Origin: Leucogyrophana mollusca
Taxonomy: Eukaryota; Basidiomycota; Agaricomycetes; Boletales
Length of the DNA stretch: 10,524 nt
Direction of reading: 5' to 3'
NCBI GenBank assembly: GCA_021014945.1
Contig: MU266869.1
Location: 1 to 10,524 of the forward strand
Part shown: positions 1 through 6,496 of the stretch, piece by piece
How the letters are laid out: every line of letters starts with the position of its first letter
How positions within the stretch are numbered: position 1 is the first letter of the stretch
Position numbers and translations under genes: made by a program
The notes under the pieces: generated by a model
Told to the model about the DNA's origin: nothing
The model's input: the letters and a program-made list of their open reading frames with translations, nothing else
Databases searched by the model: none

Positions 1-15
1 CATGGAAAGTCAAAG

Positions 16-53
16 GAACCTTATGGAACTTTCCGGTGCCTTCCGAGACATTC
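16..53. promoter_or_regulatory. Heat-shock-element-like palindrome, copy 1
   Basis: The trinucleotides fall as GAA (16-18), seven bases, GAA (26-28), two bases, TTC (31-33), seven bases, TTC (41-43). A further TTC follows at 51-53 with the same seven-base gap. Same-direction units are spaced exactly 10 bp, one helical turn, and the 16-43 block is a dyad. HSF-type factors are known to bind inverted nGAAn units, including gapped arrangements. Binding here is inferred from the motif alone. Confidence 0.5.
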
Positions 54-93
54 CTAATTTGTCGTCCTCAGGCCCAGAATTCCATAGAAGGTA

Positions 94-102
94 ATGACTC
101 AT
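94..102. promoter_or_regulatory. Gcn4/AP-1-type bZIP site
   Basis: The 9-bp sequence ATGACTCAT is the perfect palindromic consensus for Gcn4/AP-1-type bZIP factors. It lies between palindrome copies 1 and 2 and about 180 bp upstream of the TATA box, a plausible enhancer position. A single 9-bp match can occur by chance, so only its context supports it. Confidence 0.4.
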
Positions 103-139
103 GGTATGTTTCTATTAATAGTGTATCTTTACCAGGCTG

Positions 140-167
140 GAACAAACACGAATGTTCCGGCAAATTC
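140..167. promoter_or_regulatory. Heat-shock-element-like palindrome, copy 2
   Basis: GAA (140-142), seven bases, GAA (150-152), two bases, TTC (155-157), seven bases, TTC (165-167). The spacing is identical to the copies at 16-43 and 213-240, although the gap bases differ. This points to selection on, or a shared origin of, the trinucleotide layout. Confidence 0.5.
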
Positions 168-212
168 CATTATATTAGTCGTATCTACTTGTATTCAAAT
201 TCTAGTAGGCCA

Positions 213-240
213 GAACAGGTATGAATGTTCCGGCATGTTC
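213..240. promoter_or_regulatory. Heat-shock-element-like palindrome, copy 3
   Basis: GAA (213-215), seven bases, GAA (223-225), two bases, TTC (228-230), seven bases, TTC (238-240). This copy lies closest to the TATA box, 43 bp upstream, a usual distance for an activator site. All three copies share a central GAA-NN-TTCCGG core. Confidence 0.5.
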
Positions 241-283
241 TTTTGTATTAGTAAGGCGTGGGAAAACCCCTATCTCAAAAAGG

Positions 284-290
284 TATATAA
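284..290 (+). promoter_or_regulatory. TATA box of the LTR-like promoter
   Basis: TATATAA lies in the context GGTATATAAGG, a strong core match. If used, transcription would start near 310-325 on the plus strand. It follows the three GAA/TTC palindromes and precedes a long leader without genes, which is what gives the region its LTR-like reading. Confidence 0.5.
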
Positions 291-530
291 GGAGCCCAGT
301 TTCCAGGGGAAACCTCACCTTTGATCACCAGTTAGAACCAGCAAGCATCTGAAAAAGGTCACCCCCAGGGCAACCCCCTTCGTATATCTATCTGAGACAC
401 CCTAAGCCTCCCACCAGTACGTACTACTGAATCAAGGGAGCCCGGTCTCCAAGTTATCACCCACAAATACGTGTGAGTGTCATCGTAAGCAAAGTTTAGC
501 AGCCTCGGTAAGTCTCTAAGCTTTATTCTA

Positions 531-697
531 CTCTCGTCATCGTTCCAGGCGACGTCGAGACCCTTTTGCTCAACGCGCCAGTTGCCGTTGAGACTTCGTA
601 AGTCATCATCCCGAGTAACGTTAGGACCCCCGTGTGGTCAACGTTAAGCTCAACGATCGGACCCCTCTCGTCATCGTTCCAGGCGACGTCGAGACCC
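531..697 (+). repeat. Exact 33-bp direct repeat pair, 134-bp period
   Basis: Positions 531-563 and 665-697 are identical over 33 bp; each begins CTCTCGTCATCG and ends GAGACCC. A partial third echo, CGTCATCGTT, follows at 702-711, and a related TCATCGTAAGC lies at 480-490. Between the copies, CAACG-containing motifs recur. This looks like tandem-array decay inside a retroelement leader. Confidence 0.75.
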
Positions 698-1036
698 CTT
701 TCGTCATCGTTACCTACAGTGATAAATCTGTAGGAAGATCGTACGAGATCATACGGATTTCATAAGTGAGGTATTTCTGTGAGAACCAGACACAGCTTCA
801 GTTCGCAAACAATCTATCTTCTGCCAGGACATATATTCCTGTAGAACTTGCGTACGCTTAAATAGCCCAAGTAGGCCGCGGCAAGCACGGTAGTAACGTT
901 TGACTGAGAATTGTGCAGCGCTTCTGCTCTAATATTCTCTCGATCAAAGTAGTCTCAAGGACTGCAAGTATTTTGTTAGTTCTTCTTATTCTTCGCAGTC
1001 GTAAGCGATCGATTGCCACGTTACCTAGTCCTCAAG

Positions 1037-1081
1037 CTAGTAGAGTCAAACCGTTGACTACTAGACGTTCTGGAGTCTAGT
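1037..1081 (+). other. Two mutually exclusive hairpins in the leader
   Basis: Stem 1 pairs CTAGT (1037-1041) and AGTCAA (1044-1049) with TTGACT-ACTAG (1054-1064), with an ACCG loop and a two-base bulge. Stem 2 pairs ACTAGAC (1060-1066) with GTCTAGT (1075-1081) across an 8-base loop. Both need bases 1060-1064, so only one can form at a time. An RNA role is inference. Confidence 0.35.
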
Positions 1082-1198
1082 GTTCTTATCCTAAGTCAAG
1101 TGTTTCTGCTGAACATCGCAAGCTTTAGCATACTCACCCCCGTATCACGTATCCATAATCTCAATCGGAGATTACACTATCCGCTCAAACTCTAGTGA

Positions 1199-1453
1199 AA
1201 GTGCAACCCACTTCTAGAGCTCATCTTGCATCGTACTAGAAGTCAGTCGATTGACTTCACCTTGTTCACCGTATTCGATTGTATCACCAAGAAGGTACCC
1301 CCTAGCAGTCGTCAGCCACTTTATCCTAGCAGGTCGGGAAACTCATACTATTCTGAGTCCACCACGAACGACCACGTTATTAGCCGTTGGTATTTGTCTG
1401 AACCGCTAACCGTGGAGGATAGTGTTCGGTATCGTTGTCTGAAAACATATTAA
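1199..1453 (+). pseudogene. Possible truncated gag N-terminus (unrecognised)
   Basis: An open frame runs from 1199 to a TAA at 1451-1453. No ATG opens it; the first alternative start is the TTG at 1226. The translated part is rich in Ser, Thr, Arg and Pro, with segments TRSQSIDF and SYYSESTTND, a composition often seen at the N-terminus of fungal Gag proteins. It lies downstream of an LTR-like promoter and leader, where gag would start. It ends where the minus-strand integrase remnant begins, so it would be cut by that junction. No domain is recognisable and it may be a chance ORF. Confidence 0.25.
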
Positions 1454-2090
1454 ACACCATCCTAAGAAGACAGCGGGTGGAACAATGTTGACATCAGGAG
1501 CTTCATGCTCATGAGTCGATGTACTTCACGCCAAAACTTGGACGTGAACTTGGAGTCCCTGTCAGAGACAATGGACTCAGGGAGACCATGCAGCCGCACG
1601 ATCTCCCGAACATACATCCATGAAAGCTCGGAGGCTTTCATGGTGGTGTTCACTGGTACCAAGTGTACCATGGACGTTAGGCGGCAGATGACTACCCACA
1701 GGTAGTCATGCCCCTTGGACTCGGGGAATGGACCCATGAAGTCCATACCTATAGACCCCCAGGGTCTTTTAGGTACAGGCATGCTGTGAAGCAAGCCCAA
1801 GGGTAGCTGTGTGCGGAGTTGGGTATGCAAAGTACCTCTTCTCCACCTCTATTCTTCGTATAGAGGTATCCTTCACATAGAGTGAAGGTGGGGTGTTCTC
1901 CTGGTTTCTCCATGACCTTGGAGAATATGTGGTCTCCCGCGTATCCTGCGCGCACATCGTGCAGGAACTTATCCGTCTTTTCGATGTGCTGCCTAAGAGG
2001 CAACCCGTCTCCCGCTGACTCAAGTAGAGTGGGGTCATCATTGTCCTGGGACAATGACATCTCTTCTCTACCTGCTTTGGCGTGGGCTTG
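1453..2090 (-). pseudogene. Integrase remnant (Ty3/gypsy pol), domains missing
   Basis: From about 2090 the frame shows the RNase H-integrase linker and the start of integrase (DDPTLLESAGDG, then GYLYTKNRGGEEVLCIP). It then jumps to the catalytic core in another frame after about 1830: GMDFMGPFPES with the first catalytic Asp, and IVSDRDSKFTSKFW with the second Asp. The HHCC zinc-binding module that should lie between these parts is absent, implying a deletion near 1830. The core stops just after the FHP motif near 1475, with a TAG at 1464-1462, so the catalytic Glu, the C-terminal domain and any chromodomain are lost. It would normally insert element cDNA. This copy is inactive. Confidence 0.85.
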
Positions 2091-2735
2091 GAACAGATGT
2101 CTGCTCTTTGTCATTCCCGACAGCAGACTCGTGTAGTCCGAGACATCCAGCATGAGCTGTGCCAGATACTCAAGGAGTCCTAGGAAACGTTGAATATTGT
2201 GATACAAGCGCGGTGTTCGCCACTCCCGTATCCAGGCCATTTTGTCGCCATCAGCATGAAGGCCTTTGTTGTCGACAATGTGCCCCAAGCAGTCTGTATG
2301 CTTGGAGTACAGGTCGCACTTCTCAAACTCGAGATAAAGTTGCACTTCGCGCAACTTAAGGAATACCTTTGCAAGGTGTTCCTCGTGATCCTCAATGGAA
2401 TCACTGAAGATGAATATGTTGTCTTAGTAGATGTGCATAAATATCCTGATATACTCTCGGAATATTAGCGTCACCAGGTGCTGGAACGTCGCTGGGGCGT
2501 TGCAGTTGCCCTGCTGCATGACATGGCTCAAGTATGTGCCATAGACAGTCGCAAAGGCCGTCTTCCAGACATTGTCTGGCTCGACGCGTACTTGCTCATA
2601 CACGTTGGACATGTCAATCTTCGAGCAAATTTTGGCTCAAGCAACATCCATCCTGATCTGATCCTGATCAGGGAAGGGCATTACATCCTTCAGGGTGTTT
2701 TCATCAATAGGTCCTGGGGTATTAGTACCACTAAA
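2091..2735 (-). pseudogene. Reverse transcriptase remnant, active site destroyed
   Basis: The frame carries Ty3/gypsy RT motifs in order: DMSNVYEQVRV with WKTAFATVYG (2620-2550), VMQQGNCNAPATFQ (about 2525-2480), the palm motif, and the thumb/connection segment with CLGHIVDNKGLHADGDK and FLGLLEYLAQLM. The usual Y-L-D-D at 2429-2418 reads Tyr-stop-Asp-Asn, so both the chain and the second catalytic Asp are lost. Another stop, TGA at 2639-2637, sits where relatives have Arg. Upstream similarity fades near 2735, so the fingers and the N-terminal palm are deleted. After about 2100 the frame passes straight to the pre-integrase linker, so RNase H is gone. Confidence 0.88.
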
Positions 2736-2749
2736 CACAGATAATTGCT

Positions 2750-3566
2750 TGTGTACAAAGTGTTAGATGCCCAGCAAAATCAACGCCTGCCACCCACGCA
2801 AATCACGTTGGTCTGGAAATCCAATATGAAGCCATATTGGCGCATGAAGTGGGTTTCCAAGATGCAATCATATCTATCGATATTGATTACATCAAACTAA
2901 TGTTTCGCGTCGATAGACGCAAATTCTACTGCCAACTTGGTGCCGTAGAATATTGGGTTCCCAAGATGCAATCATATCTATCCATCCATATTGATTACAT
3001 CAAAGTAATGTTTTGTGTCAATAGACGCGAATTCTACCACCAACTCGGTGCCGTAGAATATTGGTTCCCAAGATGCAATCATATCTATCAATATTGATTA
3101 CATCAAAGTAATGTTTCGTGTCAATAGATGCAAATTCTACCGCCAACTTGGTGCCGTAGAATATCTTCGAGCAGCTGCCCATGCAGCCCAGCTGAAGAGA
3201 CACCGAGTCTTCAAGTGTGAAGACTGGTAGCTTTGCAAATCAAACAGCCTGTGGGCTGATCGAGCCGGTTGTGCTGCCAGAGTCGAACAGCGTGAAGGCT
3301 TTAAAGCCGTTCAACGTTACATATGCAGCTATGCATAGCTGCATCAATGGGTCGTGTGCTGGGCGCTGTCACATTCCTATAGGCTTGCGAATAGCATACC
3401 TATACTCCCTCGCCTCTTCGGCAGGAGATTCGTGCATCGCGAGTACGCGTGGTCCCGTAGGGCCACTCTCCTCGCGTTCCCCTAGTATGGGGATCCGCCT
3501 GAACGTCCCCCCGGGGACACCAGGCTCTGTGTCTAACGCAAACAGTGCTGCTAGTGGCACTGAGGT
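2750..3566 (-). pseudogene. Aspartic protease (retropepsin-like) remnant with triplicated segment
   Basis: In the same frame as the upstream zinc-knuckle segment, this part reads through a linker to FKAFTLFDSGSTTGSIS, with the catalytic Asp-Ser-Gly at 3284-3276. It then continues to FDVINIDRYDCILGT, which holds the hydrophobic-Gly motif that closes the retropepsin fold. Stops at 3371-3369 and 3242-3240 (both TGA) interrupt it. The second half of the domain is present three times in tandem, and the unit lengths are not multiples of three, so the frame is lost. The last copy leads into ETHFMRQYGF, the normal continuation. The enzyme would have cut Gag-Pol. Confidence 0.82.
2854..3164 (-). repeat. 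Tandem triplication (104-107 bp units) inside the protease domain
   Basis: Three head-to-tail copies begin near 2854, 2958 and 3065, judged from the aligned CCAAGATGCAATCATATC block at 2857, 2961 and 3068. The offsets are 104 and 107 bp. The middle copy has four extra bases (TATCTATCCATCCATATTG against TATCTATCGATATTG) and the next junction has lost one. Copies differ only at scattered bases, so the expansion is fairly recent. On the minus strand each copy encodes the segment from FYGTK to DCILGT. Confidence 0.92.
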
Positions 3567-4370
3567 CTACACGACCTTCTGTCGTGACAATGTTGTCCAC
3601 ATACACTGTTTGGTGTTCTGCGGTTCCATCACGACCCGAGGGTGCCTCCCCTCTTGGGTGCTCATGCGCGGCGATGGTGCCTGTGGGCAGTGCATGGGGA
3701 GCAATGTGTGCGTGACGCCCGTCGCCTGGTGGTAGAACCACCGGTTACTAGATGCATCGGAGGGCTCGCCCATGGGTGGGCCCTCTGTGTCCTCCAGCTC
3801 TGGCAAAGAGTCTGAGGGACTGCTCACCTGCAGTGATCCGCTGGCTTCCCCATCGATCATCAGATCGTCTTCAGGGATTTGGTCATGCATTGACCAAATA
3901 TAAACAACGACATTGTTGTTGTTGTTGTTGTAGTCGCTCATGGCTTTGACAATTAGTTCCTCGTCGGTCTCGTATTGAGGACCTTCGAGGGGCTCTTTGA
4001 CAGAAGCCTTGTCCTGAGGCTCTTCCCCAGCCTCTGACTGGGGAAGCTTGAGCACTTCATGTGCTTCGAGGTCAGCGTCGAGCTGATTTTCTTGTCCGCC
4101 ACTGTCCTTGACAACTTGAGCAGCGAACAGTTGCTGCTGGCCCCACTGTTTGGTAGGGCAGTTGGGTGCAATGTGCCCAGGCTTGTGGCAGATGAAGCAC
4201 GTCAAGTGGGCATGCTCATTGCTGCCATGCTTATGGTCAGCAGCATTAGCAGGCTGCTTACCTTTATTGTATGGCCTCTGCTGGTTGCCACCCCTTGGCG
4301 GTCCAGCAGGGCCCGAACGGTTATTCGTCGAGCGCCCCTTGTTTCGGGGACGCTCGCCTCAATTGCCACA
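3567..4370 (-). pseudogene. Gag C-terminus with CCHC zinc knuckle
   Basis: The frame opens with a basic Arg/Gly/Asn-rich stretch (RPRNKGRSTNNRSGPAGPPR) and then the nucleic-acid-binding knuckle CFICHKPGHIAPNC, a perfect C-x2-C-x4-H-x4-C just below 4205. An acidic linker follows, with six Asn from an AAC repeat, and a TAG at 3569-3567. The same frame continues past the stop into the protease, so gag and protease were probably one frame in the ancestor. Gag of this class packages element RNA in cytoplasmic particles. A frameshift near 4350-4370 separates this part from the capsid part. Confidence 0.85.
3913..3930 (-). repeat. (AAC)n microsatellite encoding poly-Asn
   Basis: Six TTG/GTT-phase triplets on the plus strand read as consecutive AAC (Asn) codons on the minus strand, inside the acidic linker after the zinc knuckle. 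This is slippage-prone low-complexity sequence. Confidence 0.8.
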
Positions 4371-4515
4371 CAATCTTAAACCTTCGGTGCCCCTTGTGGG
4401 GCGCATCGCTCTTCTTCTCAGAGGATCCATGCCCCTTGGGGCTGGAGGACAACAATGGTTGAGTGTATCCACTCTGCCTCATCGTTGTATCTGAGGTGTA
4501 CTTGGCCGAAATCCC

Positions 4516-5272
4516 TCAGGATTTCAGCACATCCTCCACGAGACCGCGGGGGAGTCCGTCAAGGAAATGCCTATGCATGGTATAACCATCAGGACGTTGG
4601 ACCGTTCTTGCGGCTCTGCGCTGCAAGTCGTTATAAAACGCTTGCGCTCCTCGACTACACGAGTACCATGTCGCGAGGAATTGGTCTGTGGCCCTTTGGG
4701 CTGTTGCTTCCGTGATGAAGCGCTTGTAAAGTGCGCACAGGACATCCTCGTACCTCCAGTGCCAAATCTCCCTTGAGGGGGATTCTACTTCCTGAGAGAA
4801 CCAGTCCTGGGCCAGCCCAGTCAGGTTCATCCCTAAGAAGTTGATGCACCTAGCATTGTACTGGGTCCCTCACTCCTTGCTTCACTCAGTTTAGCTGGGG
4901 GTCCCTCTGCAACTGGCGGAGGGCTTTTTTATTAGCATTACCCTCCATAGTCAGAGCGTTCGAGACTTCTCACTCGGGGGGTGGGTCGTCTTGTGGATTA
5001 TCTTGTTGAGAATTTTCGGCGCCTTGGGCGCTAGTTCCACCGCCTTTCCCGGCGGCTTCCTGCGCTCTATCCCCACTGGGGATACTGTGCCCGATCTGCT
5101 GATTCTTCAGATCGGCGGCCTTCCCAACGGCCTTCTTTCCCTTCTTTGGGGCAACAGGGACCATAGGGACGGTATTGATTCCCCCGGATTTGGTAGAATT
5201 GCCTTCGGGCGCTTCTGGGTCGCCCTGTTGGCTTCAAGTGGTTACTCAAGTGGTTACTATGCTAGTAGCCAT
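4516..5272 (-). pseudogene. Gag capsid region and N-terminus, frameshifted
   Basis: The likely start is the ATG at 5272-5270, 39 bases after the LTR, opening MATSIVTT before TGA codons at 5248-5246 and 5236-5234. The frame then encodes a Lys/Gln/Pro-rich N-terminal arm to a TGA just above 4970. After a frameshift near 4880 it resumes with YNARCINFLGMNLTGLAQDW, then YEDVLCALYKRFITEATAQR and the end FLDGLPRGLVEDVLK. The pattern of WF, then YEDV...L..RF, then FLDGLP is that of retrotransposon Gag capsid domains. The TGA at 4518-4516 ends this block, although similarity runs on in the same frame. The product would form the particle shell. It is non-functional here. Confidence 0.82.
5235..5258 (-). 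repeat. 12-bp tandem duplication next to the gag start
   Basis: CAAGTGGTTACT occurs twice in direct succession on the plus strand. On the minus strand both copies lie in the first 13 codons of gag, and each ends in an in-frame TGA. Confidence 0.85.
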
Positions 5273-5291
5273 TGAATCCAACTTTTTTGGG

Positions 5292-5309
5292 TAGTATTGT
5301 TGGATACTA
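5292..5309 (-). other. Perfect hairpin at the primer-binding-site position
   Basis: TAGTAT and ATACTA pair across a six-base loop immediately after the LTR end, where a Ty3/gypsy primer-binding site should lie. I could not match a tRNA 3' end. Some fungal Ty3/gypsy elements prime from their own RNA, so a structured primer site is possible but unproven. Confidence 0.35.
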
Positions 5310-5310
5310 T

Positions 5311-5492
5311 TGTAGACTCCTAGCCCTTAGTTCACTCAACAGAATATAACCAATTGGTATTCTCGAGGGTGAAAAGGGTACAAGGATAGTCCACTGATCC
5401 CAGATAACAGATCAGGTATTTATATCAATGATAAGGGTTTTCATGTAGGTAATTAAATAAATAAGTAAGTAAATAAGGGCACAGCCCTTACA
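5311..5492 (-). repeat. 5' LTR of the minus-oriented Ty3/gypsy element
   Basis: On the minus strand the LTR begins TGTAAGGGC at 5492 and is best ended at TCTACA (5311), giving 182 bp with TGT...ACA ends. A TATA box lies at 5424-5417 and the gag ATG is 39 bases downstream. Right after the TGT start is a perfect hairpin with TAAGGGC/GCCCTTA arms (5474-5490). The partner LTR is missing, so the ends and any target duplication cannot be confirmed. The bases outside the LTR are GTCAC (5493-5497). Confidence 0.7.
5417..5424 (-). promoter_or_regulatory. TATA box of the minus-element LTR
   Basis: The minus strand reads TATAAATA about 70 bases into the LTR, so transcription toward gag would start near 5395-5385, inside the LTR as expected. 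Confidence 0.55.
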
Positions 5493-5500
5493 GTCACATC

Positions 5501-6415
5501 CTCGCATCGCGCCTCAACCCCACCTTTGAGAAGGGGACCAGCGAACAGAGGCGTACCATATTCCGGTACCGCCTCTGCCTGTTGGCCCTGGTACTGGGGT
5601 TGTACCGTGAATATCTGGCCATGTTTGCATGGCCCATTGCCCCAATGTTCGAACCCGCGCGGTTCGAAGGACACGTCAACAACCTGACGGAGGATGATGT
5701 TGCCCAGCACAGGTATCCCTCCACCAGGTTGATGACATTCAACCCTACGCACAACACTGGCTGTCGTGCTGTCTGAACACCTGCCGCGGGTTCCTGGTGG
5801 ATGACGAACACACCATCCTCAGCAAACGCCTGGCAATTGCGGCATCCCCAGACGCGTACACCACCCTCTCGCTTGAGGGATGTGCCGAGCTCGAGACAAT
5901 TGTGCACGAGCAAGGGACCAAGCTCCCCGACGCCGCTCCCACCTTGAGGATATTCTCACCGTTCGACGACGAGACGATGAGCCTGCTGGCTGATCCCCCC
6001 ACCGTGCGCAATTTAGTCATGGCTAGTGCGACATCTGGACTTGTCACCGAGGGGGTTTGCCGCCAACAATCCGTTGGCTGATGTGGACCACGAAATGGCC
6101 ACAGTTGTCCCCAACAACGAACGGCAGCTCATCATCAGCCGTCCCCACGATTCTCCCCCTCCTGGTGAGGGGGCAGTCTCTCTCAACTACAGAGAGGGAG
6201 ATGTGCCCGTCAACATGGGTGTTGATGCCGCCAACGTCCCTGGTGACCCAACAGGTCACCCCAATGTCCCCGCTAACGAGGCCTCGCCCTCATTAGCACT
6301 CTACCATCCACGCTACCCTAGGGTAGCGTCTATTTCTATTTCTCTCCTCATTTCCCTCTACTTAAAATATGCAAGTACCCTAGTGGTACTTGCTCTCTGT
6401 GCTACTGCTGCCTAG
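5501..6415 (+). pseudogene. Unassigned 3' ORF of the plus-oriented element, two frameshifts
   Basis: Three overlapping open stretches join into one remnant of about 300 codons. The first runs from 5501 to about 5776 (containing FEPARFEGHVNNLTEDDVA and YPSTRLMTF), the second from about 5777 to 6081 in the next frame (GFLVDDEHTILSKRL, ELETIVHEQGTKLP), and the third returns to the first frame to 6415. The shifts near 5740-5780 and 6030-6075 compensate, suggesting one ancestral gene. The last 35 codons are hydrophobic (SISLLISLYL, STLVVLALCA) and could form a membrane anchor, but they may lie beyond the true end. I do not recognise a domain. Its position just before the polypurine tract suggests it belongs to the element, as a pol C-terminus or an accessory ORF. 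Confidence 0.45.
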
Positions 6416-6485
6416 TACATTACTGTACCACCACCTGCGCATCTTGACGTGTGCTGTTAAAACTATCAGAGTCCCAAGGGACTCT

Positions 6486-6496
6486 AGTGGGGGGAG
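6486..6496 (+). other. Polypurine tract of the plus-oriented element
   Basis: AGTGGGGGGAG immediately precedes the TGTA start of the LTR. In LTR retroelements this RNase H-resistant tract primes plus-strand DNA, and its position fixes the orientation and the LTR edge. Confidence 0.65.

Larger units (their letters stand above)
138..252 (+). repeat. Imperfect 73-bp-period tandem repeat in the LTR-like promoter
   Basis: Copy A (138-179) and copy B (211-252) align at a constant offset of 73 bases. Both carry GAATGTTCCGGCA (150-162 and 223-235), and both end in TATTAGT (173-179 and 246-252). Each copy contains one complete heat-shock-element-like palindrome. Repeated enhancer blocks upstream of a TATA box are typical of retroelement U3 regions. 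Confidence 0.7.
1..480 (+). repeat. Putative LTR (U3/R part) of a plus-oriented retrotransposon
   Basis: This stretch has no convincing coding frame but has the layout of an LTR promoter. Short tandem repeats rich in GAA/TTC dyads (16-252) are followed by a TATA box at 284-290 and then a non-coding leader. The left edge lies outside the window and the right edge cannot be placed, because no second copy is present for comparison. It does not match either TGTAAGGG-type LTR further right, so it would be a third family. The LTR reading is inferred from layout. A host promoter or another repeat remains possible. Confidence 0.45.
481..1198 (+). other. Non-coding leader-like region, no gene seen
   Basis: I see no credible coding frame on either strand. 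The region holds a dispersed 33-bp direct repeat, several short CGTCATCGTT-like echoes, and inverted repeats at 713-734 (CCTACAG arms, 8-base loop) and 1037-1081. It would be the 5' leader between the LTR-like promoter and the possible gag start near 1226. Confidence 0.4.
1453..5492 (-). mobile_element. Decayed Ty3/gypsy LTR retrotransposon, 3' end missing
   Basis: Read on the minus strand, the order is LTR (5492-5311), gag start (5272), capsid domain, CCHC zinc knuckle (near 4200), DSG protease (3284-3276), reverse transcriptase, then integrase. RT before integrase defines the Ty3/gypsy order. Several frameshifts and at least eight in-frame stops break the frame. The RT N-terminus, RNase H, the integrase zinc-binding domain and everything after the second catalytic Asp of integrase are missing, as is the second LTR. 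The element cannot move by itself. The left edge near 1453 is set by loss of integrase similarity. The right edge is the TGTA start of the LTR. Confidence 0.88.

Noticed and set aside
2837..3097. A plus-strand ORF with repeated peptide segments
   Set aside because: It is the antisense shadow of the tandemly triplicated protease segment.
2854..3164. Regular direct repeats considered as a CRISPR array
   Set aside because: Units of about 105 bp are joined without spacers and encode part of a protease. The context is fungal.
3217..3735. A 172-codon plus-strand ORF, the longest in that region on that strand
   Set aside because: It lies antisense to the gag-protease frame, which shows a real CCHC knuckle and a DSG motif. 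The plus-strand protein has no recognisable feature.
5648..5668. TTCGAACC near GGTTCGAA, resembling a tRNA T-arm
   Set aside because: It is a short perfect palindrome inside a coding remnant. No acceptor, D or anticodon stems surround it.
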